A DNA stretch of 64,000 nt from Euphorbia lathyris (taxonomy: Eukaryota > Streptophyta > Magnoliopsida > Malpighiales > Euphorbiaceae), in NCBI RefSeq assembly GCF_963576675.1, contig NC_088919.1, forward strand, positions 40,942,501-41,006,500. Reading direction: 5' to 3'. The notes beneath the pieces are model-generated. The model was not told the origin of the DNA. It saw only the letters and a list, made by a program, of their open reading frames with translations, and ran no database searches. Positions 20,276 to 32,340 of the stretch are shown one piece after another (position 1 is the stretch's first letter; each line of letters starts with the position of its first letter). Both the position numbers and the translations under genes were made by a program.

Positions 20276-22566
20276 GGCGTAGACCCAAAATTTTTGGGCG
20301 TAGCCTGACGCCCTTCGGCTACGCCCAAATTTTTTTTGGGATCCGTGCCTATAAAAGGCACGGATCCCCATGCATTTAGGGGGGAGGAATTTTGAGAGCT
20401 TCTCACTCTAAAACATTTTTTAGAGAGAGAAAGTGATTTTTTTTGGGAAAAACATTTTTTTTCCTAAAAATTTGGAAATTCCTAAAAGTTAAATATTTTA
20501 CAAAAACACGAAAAAACACCGAAAAATCACGTCGTGGAATCAACCGACTTCAACTGTCAATACCGATCTTGAGGTATTATCCGAGGACTAGACTCGTGTC
20601 ATTTATTTTAATTATTTTATTTATTTTGTTCATTTATTTTTATTGTTAGTTTTTATTTATTCATTTATCACGTTTATTTACTTTCCCGTATTTATTTAAT
20701 TCTCGTCTCGTATTAAATAAACGTTTGTTTGGGTTTTGAAATAAAAAACCTCGTTTTAACATCATAATATGAACCGTGATCCCGTTTGAGGGTAGTTCGG
20801 GAATTCCGACGTTGTATATGTATAGATTTTAGAAAAGCCTTTTTAATTAACGTTTTAAAAATAAAACATCATTTTAGGAGCCTCCGTTATAGACTATGAT
20901 CCTATTTGGGTAGTTCGGAGGTCCAAAACGATGGAATAGATCTAATTTAAAGTGTTTGAATAAATCTGGATTGTTAGGTACTGTTTCTGTAATTTTCCAT
21001 TTTCTGTTACAAAGGAAGTTTACCGATGGAATTTCCGTCGGTAAAGCTGCTGAAATGTAAAAAAAATGCTATTTTGGTCATTCTTTCTCAACTTTTAGAC
21101 TTTTGGTCATTTATATATATATATATATGTATAATTATGTAATATATGCATTCAAATTATTTTTAATTATTTTGTATATATATTTATTCAACAAGTTTAG
21201 ATATTATTTTTCATTAATTTGATTTGATAAAATTATATGTATATATATAGATTTTCCTTTAAATTCATTTAAACTATACATATTTGTCATTTTGGGATTA
21301 TTAAGGGTTATTTTCTATATATACTTGTCATAATAGTTGTTTTGGGGTTAAAAGTTAATTTCTTATCATTTGTGAATATTAGTGTCATTTTTATCTATTA
21401 ATCATAATCTTTATTATTTACCTTTTCTTTTAAATGTATATGTATAATTATCATTTCTATTAAATATATATATATATGTACATCTTTCTTCCCTTTTTAA
21501 ATTTTCTATATGTATATATGATTTGGAAAATGTTTTGGTTGGGTGAATTTGGATTTAATTTATTAGTTGTTGTCATTATATTCAAATGAAGGATAATTGA
21601 GTGAAAAAGGGGAAAATAAACCACAAAAAGAGATTTTAATTTGCTTATTTAAACTTAAGTTTTTTAGAAGTTCCTAATGTAAATAAAAGGCTTTCCTATT
21701 ATTTTAAACCGTTTCCTAAAACATCACGTTTTAAAACCTTAATTCGTTCCAACGACGGATTAAGCGAACATTGTAATTAAAATTGTTTTTTTGTGAATAA
21801 TGAAGTTTTGAATTGTTTTCCTAACTAAATGGTTTTGTACAAAATAAATTGACTTGTATGCTTAATCACGTTTTTAGATTAAAACTGTTTGCTCAACGTT
21901 TTCAAACGCTCGAGTCGTTCCAACGGCGATTCGAGTGAACATCATTAACGGGGTTTTGAAACGTAGCTAAATCGTTCCAAAGGCGATTAAGGTTTGAACC
22001 ATGTAAATAAACTCGTTTTTTTTGGAGTGAGATTAGCGTAGATGTAATATACGATATAAAGCATAAATCACACTGTGAATAAATCAATTCTTTCTTCTCC
22101 CCCTCTCTCTCCTATATACTTTAAATTTATGCAAAATGGGTGATTCTTTACTAAAATGGCTTTTAATGACATGCTCAAAACGGTTTTCAAAACGAGAAAG
22201 AAAAGGTTTCAAATGAATTTTAAACTTAAAGAAATATGCGATTAGTCCGTTATCGCCTAACACGCTGAGTAGGAGGCCGGTGGTTCATAACCGGGCGATG
22301 TCGGGGTGCCTAGTAGCCTTTCTCCGGAAAGGAGCTAGCCTTCTCGGCTCGTACCTAAGTTTCCCGAACCCTCACCGGTCTCCCGCAAGGGATCGGTGTT
22401 CATTTTCCCATTCGTGGGTGGCGACTCTTCCATACTCCAGGCTCCGGTCCTGCCGAGCAGCTTGATTTCACGATTGGTTGCTTTCGGTGCCAATCACCGC
22501 TTACGTCTCCATGAGGTGTCCACCCCTCGGTCCGCCCGGGCGAGGCCGTCGGCACCTTGTCTAACA
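20276..22566 (+). repeat. 3' LTR of gypsy A, lacking its first part
   Basis: Matches the 5' LTR from about 6923 to 9186, including the TATA palindrome (20338-20368), (TA)n tract and the TCTAACA end. The first ~500 bases of the LTR (TGTAGACACC start and palindrome array) and a polypurine tract are not found before it; the antisense gene and G-box repeats directly precede it. Short indels separate the copies, for example near 20635 and 21020. Confidence 0.85.
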
Positions 22567-22571
22567 GCTGT
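22567..22571 (+). repeat. Target site duplication, right, of gypsy A (GCTGT)
   Basis: Second copy of GCTGT, directly after the LTR end CTAACA at 22561-22566. See 5743-5747. Confidence 0.95.
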
Positions 22572-23589
22572 GTTGACAACTTCTCCCCAAAAGTACTTTG
22601 GAAGCCTATGCTCACTCAGCATTATCCTGGCTATTTCAACCAGGGTTCTGTTTTTCCTTTCAACAACCCCATTTTTTTGAGGCGTTCTAGGAGCAGAAAA
22701 ATTATGGTCAATGCTGTTGGCTTCACAGAATTCAACAAACTGTTGGTTCTTGAATTCTCCACTATTATCACTTCGGATGTGAGCTAACTTAAGGTCTTTA
22801 TCATTTTCAAGTTTTCTTACTAAATTTGAAAATGTCTCAAAGGTTTCATCCTTGCTACTCAGCAAGATGATCCAAGTGTACCGAGAAAAGTCATCTACAA
22901 TGACCAAGGAAAATCTTCTTCCACCCAAGCTCAGCGGCTGGACTGGACCGAAGAGATCCAAGTGTAGCAACTCTAATGGACGCTTAGTTGAGACAATGTT
23001 TTTACTATGAAAAGATTGTTTAGTTTGTTTTCCAGCTTGACAAGCGTTGCATAATTGATCTTTTTCGAACTTAAGTTCTGGCAGTCTCTCAACTAATTGC
23101 TTTCTTGCTAATTTGGCCAGGAGGTCCATGCTTACATGACCAAGTCTCCTGTTCCATAGCCAGGAATTTTCTTCCTTTGACACTAAGCATACAGTTTTTG
23201 AAAATTTCTTTTCTAAGTTCAGCATAAAGACATTATCAATACGAGGGGCAGTTAAAATCAACTCATTTGTTTTACCCTCGAATATTTTACATCCAGTGTC
23301 ATCAAATATAACTTTTCTCCCATTGTCACATAGCTGAGCTATGCTGAGCTACGCTGAGTAAGTTATATTTGAGTCCGCTGACTAGGGAGACAGACTCAAT
23401 AGTAGGATTACCACCAACGGTTCCTGACCCTACTATCTTACCCTTTTTGTTGTCTCCAAAACTTACATTTCCTCCTCGTTTACGCACAAATGTGATGAAC
23501 TGAGTTTCATCACCAGTCATATGCCTCGAGCATGCGATGTCAATATACCACATCTTTGACTTCTCAGCACACCTCAGGCTTACCTGCAA
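22572..23589 (-). pseudogene. Copia protease and integrase (5' part of the split gene)
   Basis: Protease region 23589-23326 has MWYIDIACSRHMTGDETQF; the catalytic Asp is followed by Ile-Ala rather than the usual Ser/Thr-Gly/Ala, so it is altered. The pre-integrase domain (WLWNRRLGHVSMDLLAKLAR, then CNACQAGKQTKQSF) supplies HHCC residues. The integrase core has HLDLFGPVQPLS, HIRSDNSGEFKN and KNGVVERKNRTLVE, i.e. Asp, Asp and Glu of the triad. The frame runs to FWGEVVNTA at the gypsy A insertion point and resumes at 5747. A frameshift separates it from gag near 23592. Confidence 0.88.
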
Positions 23590-23594
23590 TATAG

Positions 23595-25337
23595 CTAGTT
23601 ACTTTTAGGTACCCAATTCTTTTTGGGTCCTTGTTTGTTAGGTTCAACAAGTAAAGCATCATACTTAATTTTATGACGACATACTTGGACAGTGTGTCCA
23701 TTCTTCCTACAGAAGTCGCAGCTGACCTTCCGTTTAGGATATCTCACTGGCTGGTCAGCACCCCAGTGCTGAGCATGCCAGCACACCTTTATGGTATGTC
23801 CTTTCTTCCCACAGAAGTCACACTGGACATTCCGCTGAGGATTCCATCTCTGCTGACTAGTACTTCGGTACTGAGTGTTCAGAGGAATATTTCTTTTATT
23901 CGGAACCTTAAGTTGGTTCTGAATAGATGTGACATCCTTTTTCAGTTTCTTAGAATCTGATTGGACCTCAAAGACAAACTTTTGCATAATTTCTACATTA
24001 CTATGCAAAGTTGAGTTGTCTTAGAGAAGATATCGAAGGTCACTCCGTTTGACCTCCTCAATCTCGTCACATCGCCTGCTGAGTGCTCTAACCTTCTTGT
24101 TACACTTTTTGATAAGTGTGTAGAGGTCACTCGGGGCATTTACCATTTCATTTCTGAGCAAGGGTAGTGATATTACCTCAGTTGAGTGTACCTCATCGGC
24201 AGATGCAATGGAGGGGTCAACATGCTCAGAAACACAAGGCTCATCAAGCTCATCTGCCATGAAGCAGATCTTTGCTGACTCAGTGGCATCAGCTTCTGAT
24301 GATGATGACTCATCACTATCACTCCAGGTTGCCACCATTGCCTTCTTGCAGTTCTTCCTTTCCTTCCTCAAGGTAGGACAACTTGATTTGATATGGCCAG
24401 TTTGATGACATTCAAAGCATGTAATAGGCTTTGAGTTGTCCTTCTTGTACTTGTTGTCGCTTGACTCAGCTTTGTACTTATCAAACTTCTTGTAAGGCTT
24501 CTTGGAATATTTATCATTCTTTCTGAACAGCCTTTTCATCTTTCTAGTGAACATTGCCATTTCTTCATCATCTGTTGAGCTCCCATCAGTGGAGTCAGCT
24601 TTCATGACAAGCGACTTTTGCTTCTTGTCTTCAGACTTCTCCTTCACCTCGAAGTTCTTCATTGAGATCTCATGGGTCAGCAACGAGCCAATGAGTTCAT
24701 CATACTTGTAGGTGGTTAAGTCTTGAGCTTCCTCAACAGCAGTTTTCTTGGCTTGCCAGCTTTTAGGAAGACTCCTCAGTATCTTCTTGACTTGCTCTTC
24801 CTCAGTAAAGATCTTGCCAAGTCTCTTGAGCTCGTTGATTATGTTTGTGAATCTTGAGTTCATGTCAGAGATTCCTTCATCATCATTCATTTCGAAGAGC
24901 TCGTACAACCTCATGTGCTGGTTCACCTTGGACTCCTTAACTTTGTTGGTTCCTTCGTAGGTGACCTCCAGCTTCTTCCAGATCTCCTGCGCTGACTCAC
25001 AACCTGAAATTTTGTTGTACTTTGCAGCATCTAACGCACAGTGAAGCATGTTTATAGCCGAAGCATGATTTTGTAGCTTCTTGAGATCATCTTCTGTCCA
25101 TTTAGTCTCAGCTTTTACAACCGTTTGGCCGTCAATAGTTTCAACAGGAACAAATGGGCCTTGGACTATAGAAAGCCATGCACTCATATTTGTTACCTGA
25201 ATGAAATTTTTCATTCTGTTCTTCCAAAAGGTATAGTTAGACCCGAAGAACAGAGGAGGCCGAGTAATGGACAATCCCTCAGGTAAAATCTGAGTTGTCT
25301 GATTTCTTGGGAGGAAACGAGTGCTGTTCTCAGCCAT
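23595..25337 (-). pseudogene. Copia gag with three zinc knuckles
   Basis: ATG at 25337 begins a 438-codon frame: a UBN2-like domain (FFGSNYTFWKNRMKNFIQ, AKYNKISGCESAQEIWKKLE, FTNIINELKRLGK, ILRSLPKSWQAKKTAVEEAQ), basic linker, first knuckle CFECHQTGHIKSSC, then acidic Ser-rich and coiled segments. A TAA at 24021 interrupts; the same frame continues to 23595 with two more CX2CX4HX4C knuckles (CDFCGKKGHTIKVC, CDFCRKNGHTVQVC). Three knuckles and the long C-terminal region fit Sirevirus gag. The product would package element RNA in the cytoplasm. Confidence 0.88.
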
Positions 25338-25385
25338 TGTGGGGATCAGCTCAAGATAGTTATATCTTGCTCAGTGAGCTATTAA

Positions 25386-25397
25386 GCTCTGATACCA
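25386..25397 (-). other. Copia primer binding site (initiator Met tRNA type)
   Basis: On the minus strand this is TGGTATCAGAGC, the classic plant initiator-tRNA-Met binding site, two bases after the LTR end ACCAACA. Confidence 0.92.
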
Positions 25398-25399
25398 CT

Positions 25400-26709
25400 T
25401 GTTGGTCCCTTATAACGTGACAAGATTAGTTCCAAGGGGGGGGATATGAACTATTTAAAATTTTATCCGTTAAGGCTGACTTCTTTTCTTAAGAAAAGGT
25501 TTACACAGTGGCGCTAAGTAATTCTAAGACACAAGCTTAGTCAACTTGTGACTAAGTTTGTTTCTTTACTTGAGTCAGGAGATAGCACTTAGAGTCTATT
25601 CCTGAACTCAGCTTCTTAGTGCACTCAACTCAGCGTGAGTTTGTTACTTAGTCAGTTTTATAGCAAGCAATATGTAAAGGAGTTTAAGGGTTAGAAATAT
25701 GTTACTCAGCAGACATATCCTGGTTCGGCCTCTCCGCCTATGTCCAGTCCCCGGCACTCGTTCCGAGCTTTTTGAATTCTCTACTGAGCTCTTTAAAGGT
25801 AGAGCATGAAACCTTTTACAATAGAAGCTGAGTATACAAGAGTACCTTCCTCTATACCTCTACTCACTCCTATAACTACCGCTGAGTACTATAACCGAGT
25901 ACTCAGCCTCTCCTTTCTATTCTTCTAGAAATGATAAAGTGTTTGTCCTAAACAACAATTGCTAAGACACTTTAGATGATTGAAATCACTCTAGACTTTT
26001 ACACAATAATTTGGAAATTGGTGTAAGGTTTTTGCTTTGCTTTTCTCACAGAACTTCGTGTATGAATTTGGTCAGCGTTTCGACTAATTGAAGATCTGCA
26101 TCGAATGAAGCAAATGAGAGGCCTTTATATAGTGACACATGAGGCACCGGTAATTTCGAATTTCGAAATAACCGTTGGAGGGAAACGACTTCCTGTCATT
26201 GTCACTCAGTACGCGCTCAGTGTCGTTGGCCAATGAGATTCTTGCATCTTCTATCCACGGCAGTGCTCGGCAGCTTTTCGTCCGGTAAACAGAATGTTTC
26301 GACATTTTTGGCAAAGTCTTCCAGACAGCTTCCTGCGCCTTTTGAACTTTACCCAAAGTAGAAATACTTTGTCTAGAAGTTGGTTCTTGTCTGCCGATGT
26401 CTTGTACTTCTTATCGATACACTCAGCAGCTTCATCTTGAAGCAATTGAGAGAAGGCTTCTCGATCCTTCTTCATGCTGAGCTTGTGCTTTGTACAAAAC
26501 GACCGCGTTTTGAAATCTTGGGCCGTGATGTCTTGATGTGTTGACTTGGGCTTGACTTCCACTTATGGGCTTTATATCTTAATGTCTTATAAATCAATAA
26601 ACTCAACATTGAACAAACACATTAGTGTAAATAAATCAAAGCATTTAAATTTAATGTGTTGGAATATTTTTTTATCAATTACTTAAATAATTTTGTCAAA
26701 TCAAAATCA
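25400..26709 (-). repeat. 5' LTR of the Sirevirus-like copia element
   Basis: The inner edge is firm: ...GGGACCAACA at 25400 next to the primer site. The outer edge is placed at 26709 (TGATTTTGATTTGACAAAATT on the minus strand) because LINE coding sequence runs right up to it; an alternative start is TGTTGAGTTT at 26608. The LTR holds a TATA box at 26123-26132 and many ACTCAG/CTGAG words. The partner LTR is outside the window. Confidence 0.7.
26123..26132 (-). promoter_or_regulatory. TATA box of the copia LTR
   Basis: On the minus strand the sequence is CACTATATAAAGGCCTC, a strong plant TATA box, followed by a pyrimidine-richer leader. It is the probable start of the genomic RNA. Confidence 0.65.
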
Positions 26710-29700
26710 TGTGGAAAGGTGTTTCAACATAAGCCCCATTATTTGTCAAAGCCCAAGAATGACTATCCATATCTTCCTCCTTGTTACTTATCTTCACCCC
26801 TCTAATCCTTAGGAGCGTATCTAGACTAAAATAAGCGTCAAATTTAGACCAAATCCAATCCCCCTCTGAATCAACCACATCGGCGATCCTCCAATTGCGG
26901 ATATTACTAGGCGGAGGGGAGCTACACACTTTTAATAAAGATTTGTCTCCAATCCAGATATCATTCCAAAAGCTGATGGACTTACCATTTCCCACCTCCC
27001 AGCCTATCCCAGAGCAAAACTCTAAAAACACAGTACTAAGCCCTTTCCAAAGAAAATAACAATTGGCAACTCTCTCCTTGGGGCCCCCAAAAATCTTATC
27101 TTTTCGACACTTCCCACAAAGAAGACGAACCCAAAGAGAAGAAGGACATTGCCACATTCTCCACAGAAGCTTCATTAATAAAACTTTGTTATTATCCTTG
27201 GCTTGTCTTATCCCTAGACCTCCCATGTTTTTAGGTTGGCAAACCTCCTTCCAAGGGACAAGGTGGATCTTTTTCCCCTCCTTAGAGTCCCCTCAAAGGA
27301 AACGCCGGTTGATTTTATCAAGATCATTAAGAACAGGCTCAGGCAGTCTACAAGTTTGCATAATATGATTAGGAGCCGCACAATTGACAGACTGAATTAA
27401 AGTAAGACGGCCCGCTAGAGAAAGAGTTTTAGCTTTCCAACTGGCACATTTTCCATTAGTCTTGTCCAGAGTCTCTTTAAAAGAGGCTTTGGAAACTCTG
27501 TCATTATGGAGAGGAACCCTCAGATACTTACCCAAAGAGTTAGTCAGAGGAATATCAGATAAATCACTTAGCCTTTTGCAGACACTTTTACTCATGTTTT
27601 TAGAGCATAACATCCGGGATTTTTGGATATTGATCATCTGGCCAGAAGCAGCGCAGAAACAGTTAAGGATATCCATAACCACACCAATTTGCTCCTTATT
27701 CCCTTCCACAAAGATCATAACATCATCACCGAAGAACAAATGGGTAATCGAATGACAGAATTTGTTGATGGAAACTGGATGGAAGTTCCCATTGCCCACA
27801 ACCTCTTGGATAAGGTGCGACAACCTTTCCATAGCAATAACAAATAGGAAAGGGCTCATAGGGTCCCCTTGACGGATCCCCCTGGAAGGAGTAAACTCCT
27901 CCGACATATCTCCATTGATCAAAACCTGAAAAATAGGAGAAGAAATGCAAACCTCGATCAATCTCCTCCAACTATCTAGGATACCAGCTCTCTTCAGACT
28001 ATCCAAAAGAAAACTCCAGTTTAAGCGGTCATAAGCTTTTTCCAGGTCCAGCTTGAGAGCCACAATACCTTTCTTTCCCTTCTTAATCTTCATGGAGTGA
28101 ACCATCTCCTGGGCAATAACCACATTATCCATCATCTGTCTGCCCAGAACAAAATTGCCTTGATTCTGGCTAATAATCTAAGGAAGAATACACCGGAGTC
28201 TATTAGCCATAATTTTAGTAATAGCTTTGTACAACACATTGCAAAGACTAATAGGCCTCATTTGTAAAAAGGAGGAAGGTTTCTCCACTTTTGGGATCAA
28301 GACCAGAAGGGTTTTATTCACCAGCCTGATATCGTTGGAGCCACATAAAACTCCTTTAACAAAACTGTAAATTCCTTCACAGTTTCCCAATGTTTGTGAT
28401 AAAAGCTGACAGGAATACCATCAATCCCAGGAGCCTTGGTAGCTCCAATACTTGAGAAGGCCAGATCAATCTCTTTCTGGTCAATAGGATGGAAAGCTTC
28501 CCTAATAGTTTCCTCTTCCAACCTTGGAAAAGAAGTCCTAGAAAGGGCTTTATCCAGATCCACATTCTCCTCTTTAAATAAGTCTTTATAAAAATTAAGG
28601 GCCAATCGACGAATGTCTTCATCCTCATAGACCCAATCACCATTTGAATCTTTGATAGCATCGATCTGATTCCTCTGCCTTCTAATAATAATAGAAAGGT
28701 GGAAAAACCTGGTATTGCGATCTCCATCTTTAATCCAAGCCTTTCTAGATTTCTGAAACCAAAGTAGCTCTTCCTGCCTCAGCACAGCTTCCAACTCGTT
28801 CTGGAGAGATCTAAGAAGACTATTCAGACTATGATCAAAACTAATCTCCAAACTGCGATGAATGCCTTCGATTCTTCTTAAAAGCTTATTCTTTCTTCTA
28901 ATAATGTGGCCAAAGATGTTTTTATTCCATCCCACCACATTCCTTCTAAACCCCTCAGTAGCAAGGAGAACATTGGAGTGGGGCTGCCAATTGTCCTGAA
29001 CAAAGTTTTTAAACTCAGGGTGAGACTCCCAGGCCACCTGGTACCTAAAAGGTCTGTCCCTCTTAGGCCGATGACATTTCACCAACTTAACTAAGATAGG
29101 ACAATGATCAGAGTGGCGGAAAGGGAGATTCAACACGTTCACTTTGGGAAATCTATGAATAGTCGCAATATTCGCATAAACTTTGTCCAACCGAACAAAA
29201 ACGATATTACGTTTCCAAGTAAATCTGTGACCAGCAGCTCCCAGATCAGAAAGCCCACATAAATCCATATTCTGCTTATGGTTGAGACACCGGTTCACAT
29301 AGTGGTTCCCACCCCTTTTTTGATCACCCATAAGGGCAATATCATTAAAATCCCCAGTCACCATCCAAGCATCCACAATGCTCATAGTATACAGGATCTC
29401 CCACAACCTTTTACGATTGGCCATGATAGGATCAACATAAACAAAGGTGATAAAGAAGGGTTTATTACCAGGGTAAATAACCTTACTATGAATAAATTGT
29501 TTATCCATACTGATAATGTCAATTTGAACGCGATCTGGCTTCCAGAAGAGCCAAATCCCCCCCGCCCGACCAGTAGCCTCCGATCTGACACAATTCCAAT
29601 TCCTAAACTTTCTAACCACCTTATCTGCTTTGCTACCACTGATCTTAGTTTCCAGCAATGCAAAACAAGAAGGATTAAATTGCTTAATTAAATCTTTAAC

Positions 29701-29761
29701 ATGGATACGAGTAGCCTTACTAGCCGCACCTCTAACATTCCAAAAAAAAAAAGTCCATCAG
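26710..29761 (-). pseudogene. LINE ORF2: endonuclease and reverse transcriptase
   Basis: Starts at about 29761 with a T-run frameshift, then the AP-endonuclease domain (ALLETKIS region, TFVYVDPIMANRKRLWEIL, MVTGDFNDIALMGDQ, NLPFRHSDHCPILV). RT follows (APGIDGIPVSFY, LKLDLEKAYDRLNWSFLL, GIRQGDPMSPFLFV) with FFGDDVMIF in place of the usual FADD; both catalytic Asp residues are kept. Frames change at about 28318, 28160 and 27290, so the gene is dead. The product would nick target DNA and copy the LINE RNA there. Confidence 0.85.
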
Positions 29762-29793
29762 AAAGGAAGACTACTGACCACAGGCCCAACACC

Positions 29794-30549
29794 CTAAACC
29801 AGGTATTTATTCGGGGCTCCTGAGAGCCTTGAAGAGGTACCAGAAAGCCCCCTTTTATCCCAAACATCCAAAGAGCTATGGTTCTTTTTCTGATTACCCT
29901 TAGGTTTTTTCATATTCATTTTATTGACCCCCATAGCCTTTCCATTTGAATTATCAACATAGGTTTTCGGGATACTAACCTCATTGTGCTTCTTTTTTCC
30001 AATTGGGCCAAGATTCTGGGAGCTCCCCAAGGCAACAACTTTGGACTCAAACAGAGGATTTACAGACTCTACTTTGTTGGCCTTTGGCTCAGCAGATTCT
30101 AACCCTGGCATGCTTAACTCCATATGCTCATTTGAGTAGTCCAAATCATGAGCATCCTTAATAGATAGGACCCCGAATCTAGATCCTGAACCGAGGACCG
30201 TTTCAACACCAGAACCAATCTTTTTATCGGGGGGCCTTTCCTTGATCTCGGGGGCAATCTGGAGAGAATTCATTTCCTTACTAATGTCAGGGGGATGATT
30301 TCGAACATCGGTTGCCCGAGGCCTTCGTCTAACCGACCTCTTAGCCAACATCCAGAGGCCAAAGTTCCTCCCTCCGCCTTGAATCTCCTCTTCTCTTTCT
30401 TCATTAGCCACCATCACCTCTTCAACCAACTTCTTTTTCTTGGGACACCCTTCATAAGTATGGCCAAACATACCACACTCATAGCAAATATTATGAATGC
30501 CTTCATAGCAAATATTATGAATGCCTTCATATTCAATAAAACATACCAC
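29794..30549 (-). pseudogene. LINE ORF1 C-terminal part with zinc knuckle
   Basis: About 250 codons. A CX2CX4HX4C knuckle (CYECGMFGHTYEGC) lies near the start, followed by a long polar, Ser/Lys-rich tail. The DUF4283-type N-terminal domain expected in plant L1 ORF1 is missing. Just before the knuckle, YEGIHNIC is repeated because of a 24-bp tandem duplication. ORF1 proteins bind the LINE RNA. Confidence 0.75.
30480..30527. repeat. 24-bp perfect tandem duplication in LINE ORF1
   Basis: The 24-bp unit beginning CATAGCAAATATTATGAATG occurs twice in a row (30480-30503, 30504-30527). It is a multiple of three and keeps the frame. Confidence 0.9.
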
Positions 30550-30788
30550 AAGTTAAAAAAATTGATTTCATTATTTCTTTTTTTTTATTTGATTCCAACA
30601 ATAAAATATTAATGAAGGAAGAGAAGATCAAATTGGATAATTGTTTTATTGTGTGCTCTCCTTCCTTTTCAACCCCTTTTTCATCTACCATCTTTCCCCC
30701 ATGAAAACACATCAATCCTTAATTTCTCTTTTCCAATTTGTACTAATTTAACAAACAAACAAAAAGTTAACATACATCATTAATACTG
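30550..30788. other. Spacer between two head-to-head LINEs
   Basis: AT-rich stretch with no gene. It separates the 5' end of the minus-strand LINE from the 5' end of a plus-strand LINE. Confidence 0.5.
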
Positions 30789-30841
30789 TAGCTTTTCTCT
30801 CTAGGGAGAATAACCAAAGATAAGGTTACTGTACATCCACC

Positions 30842-32203
30842 ATGAGCAGCACCCCTGGGGGACCGCTGCTGGTGAACTTGCTGGCTTCACCTGATCAGCG
30901 GAACAGGAGCAAGAAGAAAGCCAAAGGTTTCGACGGCAACTCGAAGGACTCTGGAGTACATGAATCGCTTCAATCACCAGCAAGGAGGAAAGTAACATGG
31001 AAGAGCACCGTCCTAGGCCGCATGGAGGAAGAAGATTCCGACATGGACTTTGTTTCGAAAACAGAACCTCACCTTTAAGCAGAGCTGCTCCTCGATAATA
31101 TGGAAGATGAAGACGAGGAGGATGAGGACCCCCTTTGCCCATCAATAAAGCTGTCGATGGAAGACAAGAAAAACCTTTGGCAGCCATGTCGCCACTCTTT
31201 GATTATCAAAGTTTTAGGGAAGAGAATTGGCTTTCGCTACCTCCAGCAGAGAATTACTCAATTCTAGGTAAGAGAAGGGACGGTATCTTTAATTGACTTG
31301 GAGAATGACTTTTACATTGCAAAATTTTCGAGTCAAAATGATTTTGAATTGGCAATCAATGGAGGGCCATATCTGGTAGCAGATCATGTTCTTGCAATTC
31401 AAAGATGGAAACCCAATTTTGATCCTTATGGCACCAAGGTCAATCGTTTCCTCACAAAACTTGGAGCAAATGTGGGAGAGGTTCATTCGGTTGATAAGAA
31501 GTCTGGTACAGCTGAAAGAGGTAAGTTTGCAAGAGTGTGCGTGGAAGTGGACCTGAACAACCCCCTACTTTCTAAATTCAAATTGAGAAATACAGTATAC
31601 AGGATTGAGTATGAAGGACTGCATACCATCTGCTATGAGTGTGGGAGATACGGTCATGCCCAGGAATACTGCCCGGACTCTCTGGAGGCAAAGAAGGCAG
31701 AAGAATTGCAACAAAATAGGGATGAGAATAAATCGGAGCTAGACAAGATTACTAGTGAGGTCATCGCCAATGATTATGGCCCGTGGATGACGGCAAAGAA
31801 ACCAGCTAGGAGGAGAGCTAAAACTCACCCCATGACCTGGAAAAAAGGCACAGAGCAGGGGGTCACTAAGGGTAACATAGAGGCAGATAAAACTGTGATC
31901 CCAGAATACATAGAACAGGTGAATTGAAGCATGGAAGTTAGAGAGCAGCAAGGCCCTCGCGAGGAGATTGGTGGCGGCTCCCGCTTCAACGTCCTGTACG
32001 ACATGGAGGATGAGGTAAGTCCACATAACTTAGCACTTGATAACCAAACCATAACTGAACAGATAGATGACAAACGAGTTGGCCATGCGGAGAGCCTAGA
32101 AGTAAGGACTAAGCTCTGGAAACCTGATACAACTGAGGAAAGGAACCCAGGCCAGCTAAAGGAACCAGATACTGATCAACCATTAACAACCAGAGGCAAA
32201 TAG
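30842..32203 (+). pseudogene. LINE ORF1 with DUF4283-like domain and zinc knuckle
   Basis: Begins MSSTPGGPLLVNLLASPDQR. After a stop at 31077 and a frame change, a DUF4283-like RNA-binding region is seen (HSLIIKVLGKRIGFRYLQQR, DLENDFYIAKFSSQNDFELA, GGPYLVADHVLAIQRWKPNF), then a knuckle CYECGRYGHAQEYC at about 31630-31671 and a Lys/Glu-rich tail. A stop at 31925 and one at 31268 interrupt it. It is the RNA-binding partner of the LINE RT. Confidence 0.78.
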
Positions 32204-32340
32204 ACAAAGCAGATAGACAAGCGGCAACAGATAAAAAGCCAAGGAATCATAATAACAGTGCAGTTTTAAGCAAGAAGGGCTCCGGGACAACACGGTCCTC
32301 CTAGTGCGGACAAGGTTGCTTCCCCTTTTACCTCTCCCCT

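Larger units (their letters stand above)
5748..22566 (+). mobile_element. Gypsy element A: Tat-like Ty3/gypsy retrotransposon, 16.8 kb
   Basis: It starts TGTAGACACC and ends CTTGTCTAACA, with a 5-bp duplication GCTGT on each side. Order: 5' LTR (5748-9186), primer binding site, 1.9 kb leader, gag region with four capsid-like domains, RT-RNase H, a second RNase H, integrase, three hairpin repeats, an antisense intron-bearing gene, and a 3' LTR that lacks its first part. RT before integrase makes it Ty3/gypsy; two RNase H domains and an antisense gene after pol fit the Tat lineage. The last 287 bases of the two LTRs differ at about seven positions by eye, so insertion is fairly recent, yet pol has many stops. 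It probably moved with help from another copy. Confidence 0.92.
530..26709 (-). mobile_element. Sirevirus-like Ty1/copia retrotransposon, interrupted by gypsy A (5748-22566)
   Basis: On the minus strand the order is LTR (26709-25400), primer binding site, gag with three zinc knuckles, protease, integrase, then after the 16.8 kb insertion the rest of integrase, reverse transcriptase and RNase H, and a long extra ORF. Integrase before RT is the copia order. A UBN2-type gag, extra C-terminal knuckles and a third ORF downstream of pol with its own TATA box fit the Sirevirus clade. The 3' LTR lies left of the window. Coding regions carry several stops and at least one frameshift, so the copy is dead. 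The 5' LTR abuts LINE coding sequence near 26710, so it inserted into that LINE. Confidence 0.85.
26710..30549 (-). mobile_element. L1-type LINE, minus strand, 5'-truncated and cut by the copia insertion
   Basis: Reads from ORF1 zinc knuckle (30549 downward), through ORF2 endonuclease and RT, to part of the RT C-terminal zinc-finger region, where the copia LTR begins at about 26710. The remaining RNase H end and poly(A) would be left of the window. The 5' end of ORF1 is missing. Confidence 0.85.

Noticed and set aside
26600..26608. Copia LTR outer end at TGTTGAGTTT (minus strand)
   Set aside because: It would leave ~100 bp unexplained between the LTR and LINE coding DNA; 26709 leaves none. 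Kept only as an alternative.
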